From Eggerthella sp. CAG:298 (GTDB taxonomy: Bacteria > Actinomycetota > Coriobacteriia > Coriobacteriales > Eggerthellaceae), in assembly GCA_000435675.1 (NCBI GenBank), contig FR895132.1, positions 5,635 through 40,258 of the forward strand: a DNA stretch of 34,624 nucleotides, given 5' to 3'. A program made the position numbers and the translations under genes. How positions within the stretch are numbered: position 1 is the stretch's first letter; each line of letters starts with the position of its first letter. Of this stretch, positions 1-7,777 are shown one piece after another. The notes under the pieces are model-generated. The model did no database searches, was not told where the DNA came from, and saw only the letters and a list, made by a program, of their open reading frames with translations.

Positions 1-438
1 ATCCTTCATCGCGCCATATTGCCCATAACCGCGCATCTGTGCCCAGATAAGACGCGGGAATCTTTCATGAAGCGTTTCATAATCAAGACCCATGCGCTCA
101 AGGGCTTTATCGCGCAGCCCGTTCACGAAGACGTCCGCATCGGAAAGGAGATCCAGAAAGATGGACATGCCTTCTTCGCTCTTGAGATTGAGGCTTAACC
201 AATCTTTGTTGGCATTGACATTTTCATAGGTGGGATCGCAGGTGGGAGTGTTCCTGCCACCGAATCCATAACATTGCGGCCGCTGCGGATCGCCTGATGG
301 GTTCTCGACCTTGATGACCTCCGCACCCCACTCTGCGAGACATCGGAGCGCTGCGGGAGCAGCAACCCATTCTGCGAGCTCCACTATCTTCACCCCATGA
401 AGCGGTCCGAATCCATTCATTATCGATGATGCATACAT
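1..438 (-). CDS. CaiB/BaiF-type (class III) CoA-transferase, 3' end beyond window
   Basis: Class III CoA-transferases move CoA between carboxylic acids through a catalytic aspartate. Reading leftwards from 438 gives 146 uninterrupted codons to the window edge. The N-terminal family pattern is clear: GVKIVELAEWVAAPAALR, then AEWGAEVIKVE (Rossmann start of the CoA-binding domain), NKDWLSLNLKS, and RFPRLIWAQMRGYGQYG just before the region that normally carries the catalytic Asp, which lies outside. The start at 438 is chosen because AGAGGAG ends 7 bases upstream; an in-frame ATG at 420 is the alternative. It is divergent from a second CoA-transferase at 667. The substrate cannot be read from this part. 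Family call is sure; the exact reaction is unknown. Confidence 0.9.
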   Translation of the reverse strand, partial: MYASSIMNGFGPLHGVKIVELAEWVAAPAALRCLAEWGAEVIKVENPSGDPQRPQCYGFGGRNTPTCDPTYENVNANKDWLSLNLKSEEGMSIFLDLLSDADVFVNGLRDKALERMGLDYETLHERFPRLIWAQMRGYGQYGAMKD

Positions 439-666
439 GAGCGTTCTCCTCTGCTTTTATCCGGATTGCTCTTTTCTTCAAGGTATCGATGAGCTTCGAG
501 GACGGTCAAATAGAAACAGCTTTCGTTTTTGCTAGAAACTTCAATAGCGACAAGGAGCAAGGAAGAAGAAATGCTTGCTATTCTCGAATCGAGCTCAGCA
601 CTATCGCTCGACGCAATGGCTTCCGGCAAGCCCTATTCTTCCAATGCAAGCTCAAAGGAGAAACCC

Positions 667-1845
667 ATGAAAAACAATGCTTTCGAGAAGCTCCGTATCA
701 TCGATATGACTCGATATCTTCCAGGGGGATATGCTACGCAAGTCCTCGCCGATTTCGGAGCCGAAGTGATCAAAGTGGAAGACACGGATGTCGGTGATTT
801 TTGCCGCACGGAAGAACCTCTGAGGAACGGCATGAGCTACTATTTTTCAGCTCTTTGCCGCAATAAGAAGAGCCTTTCGATCAATCTCAAAGACGAAGAT
901 GTGCGCAACGTCTTCTTGAATCTTGTGGAAAGCTCCGATGTTTTGATAGAGAGCTTTCGCCCCGGCACGGTCGAGAAGCTCGGCATAGATTATCTGACGC
1001 TGAAGAAGATCAATCCTTCGCTCATCTTCTGCTCTCTTTCAAGCTATGGGCAGAAAGATCCGCGTTCGCAAAAACCGCTCCACGATCTGAACATGCAAGC
1101 CCAAAGCGGTTATCTGTCTTTGAACGGAGGAGTAAAAGCGCCGCTTCATCTGTGCGATCTCGCAACTGCCATGGTCGCTTGCCAAAGTCTTTTGTTGGCA
1201 TTGTTACAAAGAAGCGAGACTGGCGAAGGGTCTTATATCGATATCTCGATGTTCGACTCGTTCGTTTGGTGGAACTCCCTGATCGATTCGCGTTGGTCCT
1301 TCCAGGGGGATGATATTTCGGAAGAATCCATACGCTTTCCTGCTGATTGCTCGTACTATAATCTGTATGAAACGAAGGATGGCGGAAAGATAGCCCTTGG
1401 CTTGATCGAAGACAAATTCTGGAAGTCATTTTGCGAACTTACCGGTCATCCTGAGCTGATCGAGGATCGCGACCGGCCGGGGGCTTATGAAACAGTGAAG
1501 AGCATCTGCGCGTCCAAGACCGCACAAGAGTGGGACATCTGGTTGGAGGACAAGGATCTCTGCATGGCAGTCGTCATCGACAAGACTGAGGCGATCGAAC
1601 AGATCCTCCATCTTGAGCCGCATATGCTCGCCTATGCTGATTTCCCGAAGACCGGCTTGACGCTTCAAACCAATCTTCCCCATGCGATACGGGGGCTTCA
1701 GCCTCGTATTTCCTTGTTCGCTGCGCCTCCTGAGCTAGGCGAGAATTCGCGCGAGATACTTGAAGAATTAGGCTATGACGCTCAAGCTATCGATGAGCTT
1801 ATCGATAGGGGAGTCGTTCGCGGGGGGGGGCGAATTCATGGCTGA
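667..1845 (+). CDS. CaiB/BaiF-type (class III) CoA-transferase
   Basis: A complete 392-residue class III CoA-transferase, normal length for the family. Visible features are YLPGGYATQVLADFGAEVIKVE near residues 17-38, the CRNKKSLSINLK segment, and HDLNMQAQSGYLS around 139-151. Asp140 in that last motif aligns with the catalytic Asp of racemase/CoA-transferase relatives (HDINYxxxSG). The start at 667 is chosen because AAAGGAG lies 6 bases upstream and the protein then begins like other family members; the frame stays open upstream to 529. The last 8 bases overlap the LysR gene, and a run of nine G sits 13 codons-worth of sequence or less before the stop. Likely activates an acid for the acyl-CoA dehydrogenases nearby; substrate unknown. 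Confidence 0.92.
   Translation: MKNNAFEKLRIIDMTRYLPGGYATQVLADFGAEVIKVEDTDVGDFCRTEEPLRNGMSYYFSALCRNKKSLSINLKDEDVRNVFLNLVESSDVLIESFRPGTVEKLGIDYLTLKKINPSLIFCSLSSYGQKDPRSQKPLHDLNMQAQSGYLSLNGGVKAPLHLCDLATAMVACQSLLLALLQRSETGEGSYIDISMFDSFVWWNSLIDSRWSFQGDDISEESIRFPADCSYYNLYETKDGGKIALGLIEDKFWKSFCELTGHPELIEDRDRPGAYETVKSICASKTAQEWDIWLEDKDLCMAVVIDKTEAIEQILHLEPHMLAYADFPKTGLTLQTNLPHAIRGLQPRISLFAAPPELGENSREILEELGYDAQAIDELIDRGVVRGGGRIHG
1822..1830 (+). repeat. G9 homopolymer at the CoA-transferase/LysR overlap
   Basis: Nine consecutive G lie within the last codons of the CoA-transferase (encoding Gly-Gly-Gly) and 7 bases before the LysR ATG at 1838, where they may also serve as the ribosome-binding site. 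Reading through with one G fewer would pass from the CoA-transferase frame straight into the LysR frame, because the LysR frame is open across the tract. With one G more, the transferase would end at a TGA at 1851. Confidence 0.9.
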
Positions 1846-2788
1846 TATCATGAGCTCGATCACGCTCATCCAGTTGAGAAATTTCCATAAGCTTGCCGAG
1901 GTTCAGCATTTCAATGAAGCAGCGCGTCAGCTCTACATCACACAGCCAACCTTATCTGCTTCCATCAAAGCATTGGAAGACGCGCTGGGCGTACCGCTTC
2001 TCTTCCGTGAAGGAAGGCGTAATGTTCGCCTTACGAAATATGGGGTAGAGCTAGACAATCAACTCGCAGGCATCCTGGCTAGTTTGGAAAGTGTGGTGAA
2101 TGCGATCCATCAGGAGAGCACGGATGTTTCAAAATCGCTCAATATCGGACTCATTCCTACCTTGCAATTCGAATTCATGCCCGGGCTGATGAAGTGCGTC
2201 TGGGAGCGTTTCGGGTATGACTCTCGCATACGATTTGCGGCTGAGTTCACCAATCCTCTTGTTGAAGGGCTGAAGAACCAGGATTATGAGGTGATACTTT
2301 CTGCGCGGGTTCCGGAAGAGAGCGCGATCCATTTCATACCGATAATGACCATTCCTATGGTGGCGATCGTTCATAAGGACGGCCCGTATCGCAAACGAAA
2401 GAGCATCTCGCTAGAGGAGCTGGATCGAATTCCCTATGGGACGTACTATTTCGATACGCCGCTCGGTCGCGAAACGCATAAGCTCTTGAGCGACTATCCG
2501 AATCGAAAGGATCCCGTCATACTCTACGATGATGAATTCATGTTGGCGAGCGCGGTATCTGCAGACAAGAGCATCATCGCACTCGGGCTTGCTACGCCAG
2601 AGCTCGATTCAGTGAGCGATATACTGCTTCTCCCTATCGATGAGATGCCAGAAGATTGGCATGAGATCTGCGTCGGATTCGATACCCGCGTGGAGCAAAG
2701 CGAGATCGCGCATAACTTCATCACTCTAACGTGCGAATATGCGCGCGAGTTCAATAAGCGGAAAGAGGCGGCCGCAGGATCGTCTTGA
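1838..2788 (+). CDS. LysR-family transcriptional regulator
   Basis: A 316-residue LysR-type regulator. The N-terminal winged helix-turn-helix is textbook: LRNFHKLAEVQHFNEAARQL then ITQPTLSASIKALEDALGVP with LFREGRRNVRLT (about residues 12-70). The remainder is a two-lobed effector domain containing SLNIGLIPTLQFEFMPGLM near residue 100. The start at 1838 overlaps the CoA-transferase end by 8 bases and has the G9 tract upstream as its only purine-rich stretch; ATG 1850 is a possible alternative. Being co-transcribed with one CoA-transferase and close to three dehydrogenases, it probably controls this module in response to a substrate or CoA ester. That is inference; the effector is unknown. Confidence 0.95.
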   Translation: MADIMSSITLIQLRNFHKLAEVQHFNEAARQLYITQPTLSASIKALEDALGVPLLFREGRRNVRLTKYGVELDNQLAGILASLESVVNAIHQESTDVSKSLNIGLIPTLQFEFMPGLMKCVWERFGYDSRIRFAAEFTNPLVEGLKNQDYEVILSARVPEESAIHFIPIMTIPMVAIVHKDGPYRKRKSISLEELDRIPYGTYYFDTPLGRETHKLLSDYPNRKDPVILYDDEFMLASAVSADKSIIALGLATPELDSVSDILLLPIDEMPEDWHEICVGFDTRVEQSEIAHNFITLTCEYAREFNKRKEAAAGSS

Positions 2789-2791
2789 TCG

Positions 2792-2832
2792 GTGCAAAAG
2801 GCCCATTCTCGAATCGACTGAACCTTTTGCAC
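2792..2832. terminator. 10-bp inverted repeat between convergent genes
   Basis: GTGCAAAAGG (2792-2801) is matched exactly by CCTTTTGCAC (2823-2832) across a 21-base loop. It starts 4 bases after the LysR stop and 18 bases before the 3' end of the convergent gene. There is no good T-run on either side, so it may be a weak bidirectional terminator or a protein-binding palindrome. Confidence 0.4.
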
Positions 2833-2849
2833 GTCGAGGCTCTTTCGTC

Positions 2850-3497
2850 TCATTCTTTCACAATACGGTTGCAGGGCAGACCTATAAGACCCGCTTGCTC
2901 GAAGTGGTAGTAGATCTTAAAGCCGAATTTGCAGCGAAATACGCAGTCCTTGCATGGTGAATAGTTGCAATAGCAATAGGCGTCTTCCTGAGCGAATGCG
3001 AAGATGATGGGTGGCTTCTCGCCCGGCTTGACGTATTTGAGCTGCATGCCCGCGTAGGTCTTGATCGCGATCCAAGTAGGTTGATCCGTGCCTTTAGGAT
3101 CGCTTGCTTGGGGGTCCCAGTACACCTCAAGGGCATTATTGTCGTAGCCGCCGATGAAACGATAGTCCAGTTTATAGCGTTCGCTCATAGCGCATGCTCG
3201 CGCAGGACCGTTGCTCGCGACCGATGCCTCTTGTGCGCTGGTGAGATGGATAGTCCTACCCGACTCTGCTTCTTGAAGGCTGCGATAGGGCGGTTCACGG
3301 ACGAGCGAACGACCATGGCCGAAGAAACGATAGTTCTCGCTCCCGCCGATACCGAGATAGAAGTCATTCTTCTCGTCGCTGAAAAAAGAAAGGTCATATT
3401 CAGCAATACGAGGTTTATTGGTGTCTTTTGCCCTTGTGACGCTTATGCAATGAGGAGCATGTGCTCTTGCGTGGTTGCGCTCCATTTCATTCTTCAC
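2850..3497 (-). CDS. Unknown protein with cysteine-rich C-terminus
   Basis: I do not recognise this 215-residue protein. The start is placed at GTG 3497 because AGGAAGGA lies 7 bases upstream; ATG 3485 is also possible, and the frame stays open to 3674 but without a better start. There is no signal peptide or membrane segment. The middle is charged and aromatic-rich (RYKLDYRFIGGYDNNALEVY, then WDPQASDPKG). The C-terminal 41 residues hold six cysteines in a CxC-x4-C-x2-C-x3-C-x19-C pattern (residues 175, 177, 182, 185, 189, 209), suggesting metal binding or disulfides. It follows a dehydrogenase gene on the same strand, but a hairpin separates them, so it may have its own promoter or depend on read-through. 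Confidence 0.65.
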   Translation of the reverse strand: MKNEMERNHARAHAPHCISVTRAKDTNKPRIAEYDLSFFSDEKNDFYLGIGGSENYRFFGHGRSLVREPPYRSLQEAESGRTIHLTSAQEASVASNGPARACAMSERYKLDYRFIGGYDNNALEVYWDPQASDPKGTDQPTWIAIKTYAGMQLKYVKPGEKPPIIFAFAQEDAYCYCNYSPCKDCVFRCKFGFKIYYHFEQAGLIGLPCNRIVKE

Positions 3498-3592
3498 GAT
3501 GCGGTCCTTCCTGCGCTCTGCGGCGCACGTCGTTTCAGGCTTCGTGTTCTTCTTCGTATCGAGATCAACCTTGCGGAGTTTATGGCTTGAAA

Positions 3593-3629
3593 TTCGAACG
3601 AGCCAGCGGGGGACGCTGACTCGTTCGAA
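3593..3629 (-). terminator. Hairpin after the minus-strand acyl-CoA dehydrogenase
   Basis: TTCGAACGAG (3593-3602) pairs with CTCGTTCGAA (3620-3629). After one C/A mismatch, CAGCG pairs with CGCTG around a GGGGA loop, giving a 15-pair stem. On the minus strand it lies 28 bases after the stop at 3658 and is followed by only three T, so termination is plausible but may be partial. Confidence 0.6.
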
Positions 3630-3657
3630 GGAAGGAGGGTTCGATCGAAAAGGATCG

Positions 3658-4866
3658 TTAAACCTGATAATCAATTACTCCGTCGTGCTTATCGAGTTCG
3701 CGTGCGATCGTGATACGCTGCACGGTCGGTGTTCCTTCTTCGAGCCACATAGCGCGAGAATCACGATAGAGTCGTTCGGTCGGTCCATAGGGTGAGTCTT
3801 CGAAATAACCATCGCCGCCGAAGATCTCGAGCATCTCATCAGCTACCAAACGCGTTGTATCGATGGAAAAGAGCTTGCAGATCGCTGCTTTTTCGGCAAT
3901 GAATTCGCCGTTAGGGTTTTCCTCATAATCACGAGCGAAGTCGTAGACCATAGTGCGCAGCGCGTGGATCATCATCTGCATATTAGCAAGCTTGATCTTA
4001 ATGGCCTGGCGCGAGATGATCGGTTTACCGAAGGTCACACGATCACGGGCTCGCGCGATGGAGATCTCGAGCATGCGCTGTGCCATGCCGAGATTCGAGG
4101 CGGCGATATGGACGCGGGACACCGCAAGCGAGTGCATGGCGATCTCCATACCTTGGCCGCGCTTGCCGAGCATATACTTGGCTGGGACGCGCATGTTCGT
4201 GAACTTCAATCCGGTATGGCCCGCACCGCGACAGCCCATCATGTGGGGCATAGGTGTGACTTCATAGCCAGGGGTTTCCACCGGGACCATGAACGTTGAA
4301 AGACGATGATCAGGATCGGCGTCGGGATCGGTCACCGCATGGATGTAGGAATGCGTATTCATGTCGGTAAAAGAGATGAGCCATTTCTCGCCGTTGATGA
4401 TATATTCGTCGGTTTCAGGGTCGTACACGGCAGTTGTATGAAGGTCGGCACCGGTACCGCCGTCTTGCTCTGTCAGGCACCAAGCAGAGAAGATGGTCTT
4501 ATCGCCGAATTTCGGCATAAGCTCTGCCTTGAGCTCTTCTGAGCCGAAGTCGTAGAGCGGGCGCCAGTTCAGATCTTGGGCAAAGTGAATATGCATGCGC
4601 ATTCCGCCAGGACCACGAGAGAACTCTTCTTGACACCGGAGGATATCGAGCTCATCGAGGCCCCAACCGCCATATTCTTCGGGAAGCGACATCCGGTAGA
4701 TTCCATGTTGGTTGCAGAGATCATAGAACTCATCGGGGAACTTGTTGGTCACCTCGATCTCTTTTTGCATGTCTTCCAAGGGCCCTTCAACGAGCTCGCG
4801 AAGCGATCTTAGATGAGCCTGGAATTCATCTTCTGTAAGTTTGCCATGCATTTTTTGTTCTGTCAT
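3658..4866 (-). CDS. Acyl-CoA dehydrogenase family protein (paralogue A)
   Basis: A 402-residue flavin-dependent acyl-CoA dehydrogenase, expected to oxidise acyl-CoA or reduce enoyl-CoA at the alpha-beta carbons using FAD and an electron partner such as ETF. It shows the N-terminal helical domain with LPEEYGGWGLDELDIL, the flavin-site motif LTEQDGGTGADLHTTA, NGEKWLISFTD in the beta domain, and a C-terminal helical domain with RARDRVTFGKPI. Near the end, WLEEGTPTVQRITIARE places Glu377 where medium-chain acyl-CoA dehydrogenase has its catalytic base. AGGAGG 5 bases before ATG 4866 fixes the start. It resembles the gene at 6449 over its whole length, roughly two-thirds identical by eye. Divergent from the CaiA-like gene at 5109. 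Substrate unknown. Confidence 0.93.
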   Translation of the reverse strand: MTEQKMHGKLTEDEFQAHLRSLRELVEGPLEDMQKEIEVTNKFPDEFYDLCNQHGIYRMSLPEEYGGWGLDELDILRCQEEFSRGPGGMRMHIHFAQDLNWRPLYDFGSEELKAELMPKFGDKTIFSAWCLTEQDGGTGADLHTTAVYDPETDEYIINGEKWLISFTDMNTHSYIHAVTDPDADPDHRLSTFMVPVETPGYEVTPMPHMMGCRGAGHTGLKFTNMRVPAKYMLGKRGQGMEIAMHSLAVSRVHIAASNLGMAQRMLEISIARARDRVTFGKPIISRQAIKIKLANMQMMIHALRTMVYDFARDYEENPNGEFIAEKAAICKLFSIDTTRLVADEMLEIFGGDGYFEDSPYGPTERLYRDSRAMWLEEGTPTVQRITIARELDKHDGVIDYQV

Positions 4867-4981
4867 AGCGTCCTCCTCGAATAAAAACTAAACAATTTGT
4901 CATGGGTGACACTGAAGATTATTGCGAAGGTTCTTTCTCGGTTCCAATCGATTAACCACCCAGTTTTAGAAAGAAAAGCAA

Positions 4982-5011
4982 TTTAGAGGAGCACGAAAGG
5001 CTCCATATAAT
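4982..5011 (+). promoter_or_regulatory. Candidate promoter of the CaiA-like gene
   Basis: TTTAGA (4982-4987) and a perfect TATAAT (5006-5011) are 18 bases apart, within the 242-base divergent intergenic region. The implied leader to ATG 5109 is about 90 bases. The -35 match is only 4 of 6. Regulator sites for the LysR protein are likely in this gap but none could be singled out. Confidence 0.4.
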
Positions 5012-5108
5012 CAGCTTCAGAAGGCGTCGCATCGGCAAGCGAGCTTTTATCGGGCCGCTCGAGACGATCGGCATCCAAGCTCTTATTTTCAAGAAAGAGG
5101 TTTCTACT

Positions 5109-6275
5109 ATGGATTTCAACTTGACCAACGAACAGGAATTGATGATCGATAGCGCAAGGGAGTATGCCGAGCGCTACTTCACCGATGAGGCGGTCAAACA
5201 AGCATACGAGGTCGATCACCATATCAGCCTCGAGGCCGCGATGGCTTATCGTGAAGCGGGCTTCATGCATCTTGGTTTGCCCGAAGATGTGGGCGGTATC
5301 CCTGTCGATAAGCTAACTGAGGTGCTATTGGTGGAGAAGATGCACGAATTCACCGGCGCATCGCTTCCCTTTGTCTCTGAATTCAATACCGTTACCGATG
5401 TGATCGAGTATGGTACTAAGGCTCAACAGGAAATGATCATGAATGCCATCGAGAATGTCGAAGGCACTTGTCTCGCGTGCACGGCTATCTCTGAACCCGC
5501 AGCGGGATCAGACAACAACGCTATGACTTGCGTAACGCGCAAGCAGCCTGATGGAACCTATCTCCTCAACGGTCAGAAGACCTGGGTAACCTTGGGCGGG
5601 ATCGCTCTTTTCACCATGGTGGTGGCAAAGGATGAGGATCCAAGCTACGACAACGACAAGTATTCACTGTGGCTCATTCCGCGTGATACAGAAGGATTCA
5701 CCTATGCTAGCCTCGATAAGGTCGGGCAGCAGATCATTCCTTTCGTTGACCAATTCTATGACAATGTTGTTCTTACTGAAGATCAGCGTTTGGGCGAGCC
5801 CGGCATGGGCTGGAAGAACCTCATGAAGAAGCTCGAGTTCGAACGTTGTCTCGTCGTCGCATCCTCGCTCGGCTTGGCGCAGGCGGCGTTCAACGATGCG
5901 GGAGCATACGCGAGCGAGCGTATTTGCTTCGAGAAGCCGATCGCTCAATTCTCCGTCATCCAGCAACACCTCTACGACATGCAGAACATCATCGAGAACG
6001 TGCGTTGGCGTTTGTATCGCACGGTGACGATGATCGATCAGGGGGAATCAACACGCTTGGAGTCTGCGTTGCTCAAAGGTTATGCCTGCCACGAACTTAC
6101 GCGCGTTGCCGATATGGCGTTGGCGATCTATGCCGCGATCGGTTACACCAAGGAAATGCGCGTCGGACGAATTTGGGCCGACTTGCGCGGTAACGAGATA
6201 GGAGGCGGCACGACGGAGGTCATGGAGTATATCGCCGGCCGTCAACTTGCCAAACTCTACGCTCCGAAGAATTAA
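5109..6275 (+). CDS. CaiA-like acyl-CoA dehydrogenase / enoyl-CoA reductase
   Basis: A 388-residue acyl-CoA dehydrogenase, closest in feel to crotonobetainyl-CoA reductase CaiA (both open MDFNLxxEQEL and share FxxERxLVA and DLR..xxGG[ST] segments, from memory). It shows AISEPAAGSDNNAMT for the flavin site and NGQKTWVTLGG in the beta domain. The usual catalytic Glu of the C-terminal EGT motif is absent (IGGGTTEVM, Gly366), but Glu245 in LEFERCLVV occupies the helix-G position used by isovaleryl- and long-chain acyl-CoA dehydrogenases. AGAGG lies 8 bases before ATG 5109. It sits between two paralogous dehydrogenases and probably acts in the same pathway, possibly as an enoyl-CoA reductase. Substrate unknown. 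Confidence 0.93.
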   Translation: MDFNLTNEQELMIDSAREYAERYFTDEAVKQAYEVDHHISLEAAMAYREAGFMHLGLPEDVGGIPVDKLTEVLLVEKMHEFTGASLPFVSEFNTVTDVIEYGTKAQQEMIMNAIENVEGTCLACTAISEPAAGSDNNAMTCVTRKQPDGTYLLNGQKTWVTLGGIALFTMVVAKDEDPSYDNDKYSLWLIPRDTEGFTYASLDKVGQQIIPFVDQFYDNVVLTEDQRLGEPGMGWKNLMKKLEFERCLVVASSLGLAQAAFNDAGAYASERICFEKPIAQFSVIQQHLYDMQNIIENVRWRLYRTVTMIDQGESTRLESALLKGYACHELTRVADMALAIYAAIGYTKEMRVGRIWADLRGNEIGGGTTEVMEYIAGRQLAKLYAPKN

Positions 6276-6448
6276 GGAGTGAATCGTTCGTAGATGATCG
6301 AACCCGTGAGCGTCGAAGCGCCAAGCCCTTCGATATGACCGAGCGAAGCAAGGAATCATCATGGATTTATGCTGGTCATTTTTATTAGAGTTTTTGCACG
6401 TCGGGTCTCACAATTAAAGCAGGATCAAATGATGAAAGAGGTGGATAT

Positions 6449-7654
6449 ATGAATCCGAATGCAACTATCACCGATGAGATGTTCGAGGCGTATCTCAAGC
6501 AGATCCGCGATCTGGTCGAGGGCCCTTTCGAGGAAATGCAAAAGAAGATCGAGGTGACCAATAAGTTTCCAGAAGAGTTCTATGATCTTGCAAGAGAGAA
6601 CGATCTCTATCGATTCTACCTTCCTGCAGAATACGGCGGATGGAATCTCAACGAACTTGAGATCTTGAAGGTCCAGGAAGAGTTTTCCCGCGGCCCCGGA
6701 GGCATGCGTATGCATCTTCACCATGCCACCGACATGAATTGGCGCATTTTGGAGGAGTATGGCAAGCCAGAACTCAAAGCTCAGTTCATGGACAAGTTTC
6801 AAGACAAGACCGTTTATTGTAACTTTGCTCTGACGGAGAAAACGGGTGGTACCGGTGCCGATCTGCATACCACTGCGGTTCAGGATGAGGAGGGAAACTG
6901 GATCCTCAATGGCGAGAAATGGCTCATCTCATTCACGGATTGCGCGAATTATACCTATGTCATCGCGGTAACGGATCCGGACAAGAAGGGCGACGAAAGG
7001 CTCTCTGCTTTCTTCGTTCCCGTCGATTCGCCAGGCTTTGAATTCATTCCCATGCCCCATATGATGGGTTGTCGTGGATCCGCCCACGCTGGACTGAAGT
7101 TCACCGATCTCAAACTGCCCCCTGAGAACCTTCTTGGCAAACGTGGTCAGGGCATGGAGGTCGCCATCGCATCGCTGAGCGTTTCGCGGGTTCATATTGC
7201 GACTTCGAATCTCGGCATGGCGCAGCGCATGCTCGAGATCTCCCTTAAGCGCGCCCATGATCGTGTAACATTCGGGAAGCCCATCATCGAGCGCCAAGCT
7301 ATCAAGATGAAGATCGCCAACATGCAGATGATGATTCATGCTCTGCGATGCCTAGTCTACGATTTCGCCGTTACCTTCGATAACGACCCATTCGATGACG
7401 ATATCACTGAAAAAGCAGCGATCTGTAAGCTCTTCTCGATCGATACGACCCGTTTGGTGGCTGACGAGATGATCGAGATCTTCGGCGGAGATGGTTACTT
7501 CGAAGATTCGCCTTACGGCCCAACGGAGCGGCTCTATCGTGACTCTCGTGCGATGTGGCTTGAAGAAGGGGCTCCGACCGTGCAACGTATCACGATCGCG
7601 CGTGAATGCATTCGGCACGACGGCAAGCTGAATTATGTAGAGCCGAAGTACTGA
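6449..7654 (+). CDS. Acyl-CoA dehydrogenase family protein (paralogue B)
   Basis: A 401-residue paralogue of the minus-strand gene at 3658-4866. Long identical blocks include EVTNKFP, AEKAAICKLFSIDTTRLVADE-like and FGGDGYFEDSPYGPTERLY. The flavin-site motif reads LTEKTGGTGADLHTTA. The catalytic-base region reads WLEEGAPTVQR, so Glu373 is kept but the usual Thr after Gly is Ala. AAAGAGGTG about 6 bases upstream supports ATG 6449. It follows the CaiA-like gene by 173 bases with no convincing hairpin between, so the two are likely co-transcribed and end at the strong terminator at 7683. The two paralogues may form a hetero-oligomer or have split substrate ranges; this is inference. Confidence 0.93.
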   Translation: MNPNATITDEMFEAYLKQIRDLVEGPFEEMQKKIEVTNKFPEEFYDLARENDLYRFYLPAEYGGWNLNELEILKVQEEFSRGPGGMRMHLHHATDMNWRILEEYGKPELKAQFMDKFQDKTVYCNFALTEKTGGTGADLHTTAVQDEEGNWILNGEKWLISFTDCANYTYVIAVTDPDKKGDERLSAFFVPVDSPGFEFIPMPHMMGCRGSAHAGLKFTDLKLPPENLLGKRGQGMEVAIASLSVSRVHIATSNLGMAQRMLEISLKRAHDRVTFGKPIIERQAIKMKIANMQMMIHALRCLVYDFAVTFDNDPFDDDITEKAAICKLFSIDTTRLVADEMIEIFGGDGYFEDSPYGPTERLYRDSRAMWLEEGAPTVQRITIARECIRHDGKLNYVEPKY

Positions 7655-7682
7655 GGGGGTCGTCACTACAATAAGCTCGGTA

Positions 7683-7713
7683 AAAGGAGGGGTTTCGAGG
7701 AAGCCCCTCCTTT
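7683..7713. terminator. Strong bidirectional rho-independent terminator
   Basis: AAAGGAGGGG pairs with CCCCTCCTTT, extended inwards by three pairs to a CGAGG loop (13 pairs in all). Flanking A and T runs give a usable T-tract on the minus strand and a short one on the plus strand. It lies between the 3' ends of the dehydrogenase at 6449-7654 and the convergent NifX-like gene. Confidence 0.82.
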
Positions 7714-7777
7714 ATGAGACCGCTGCCATATTGGACAGAATGACAATTCAACGTGAGAAATCTACAGCTGTTTTGCT

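Noticed and set aside
529..666. N-terminal extension of the second CoA-transferase, including ATG 571 with AAGGAAGA upstream.
   Set aside because: The family begins near residue MKNNAFEKLRIID, and AAAGGAG before ATG 667 gives a better start.
3498..3674. Extension of the cysteine-rich unknown protein up to 3674.
   Set aside because: The stretch would run through a strong hairpin and overlap the dehydrogenase end, with no ribosome-binding site.
2825..6403. The 12-mer TTTTGCACGTCG occurs at 2825-2836 and again at 6392-6403, both intergenic in the CoA module.
   Set aside because: Shared 12-mers are expected by chance many times in 35 kb, and the second copy lacks the inverted partner seen at the first, so I do not call it a LysR operator.
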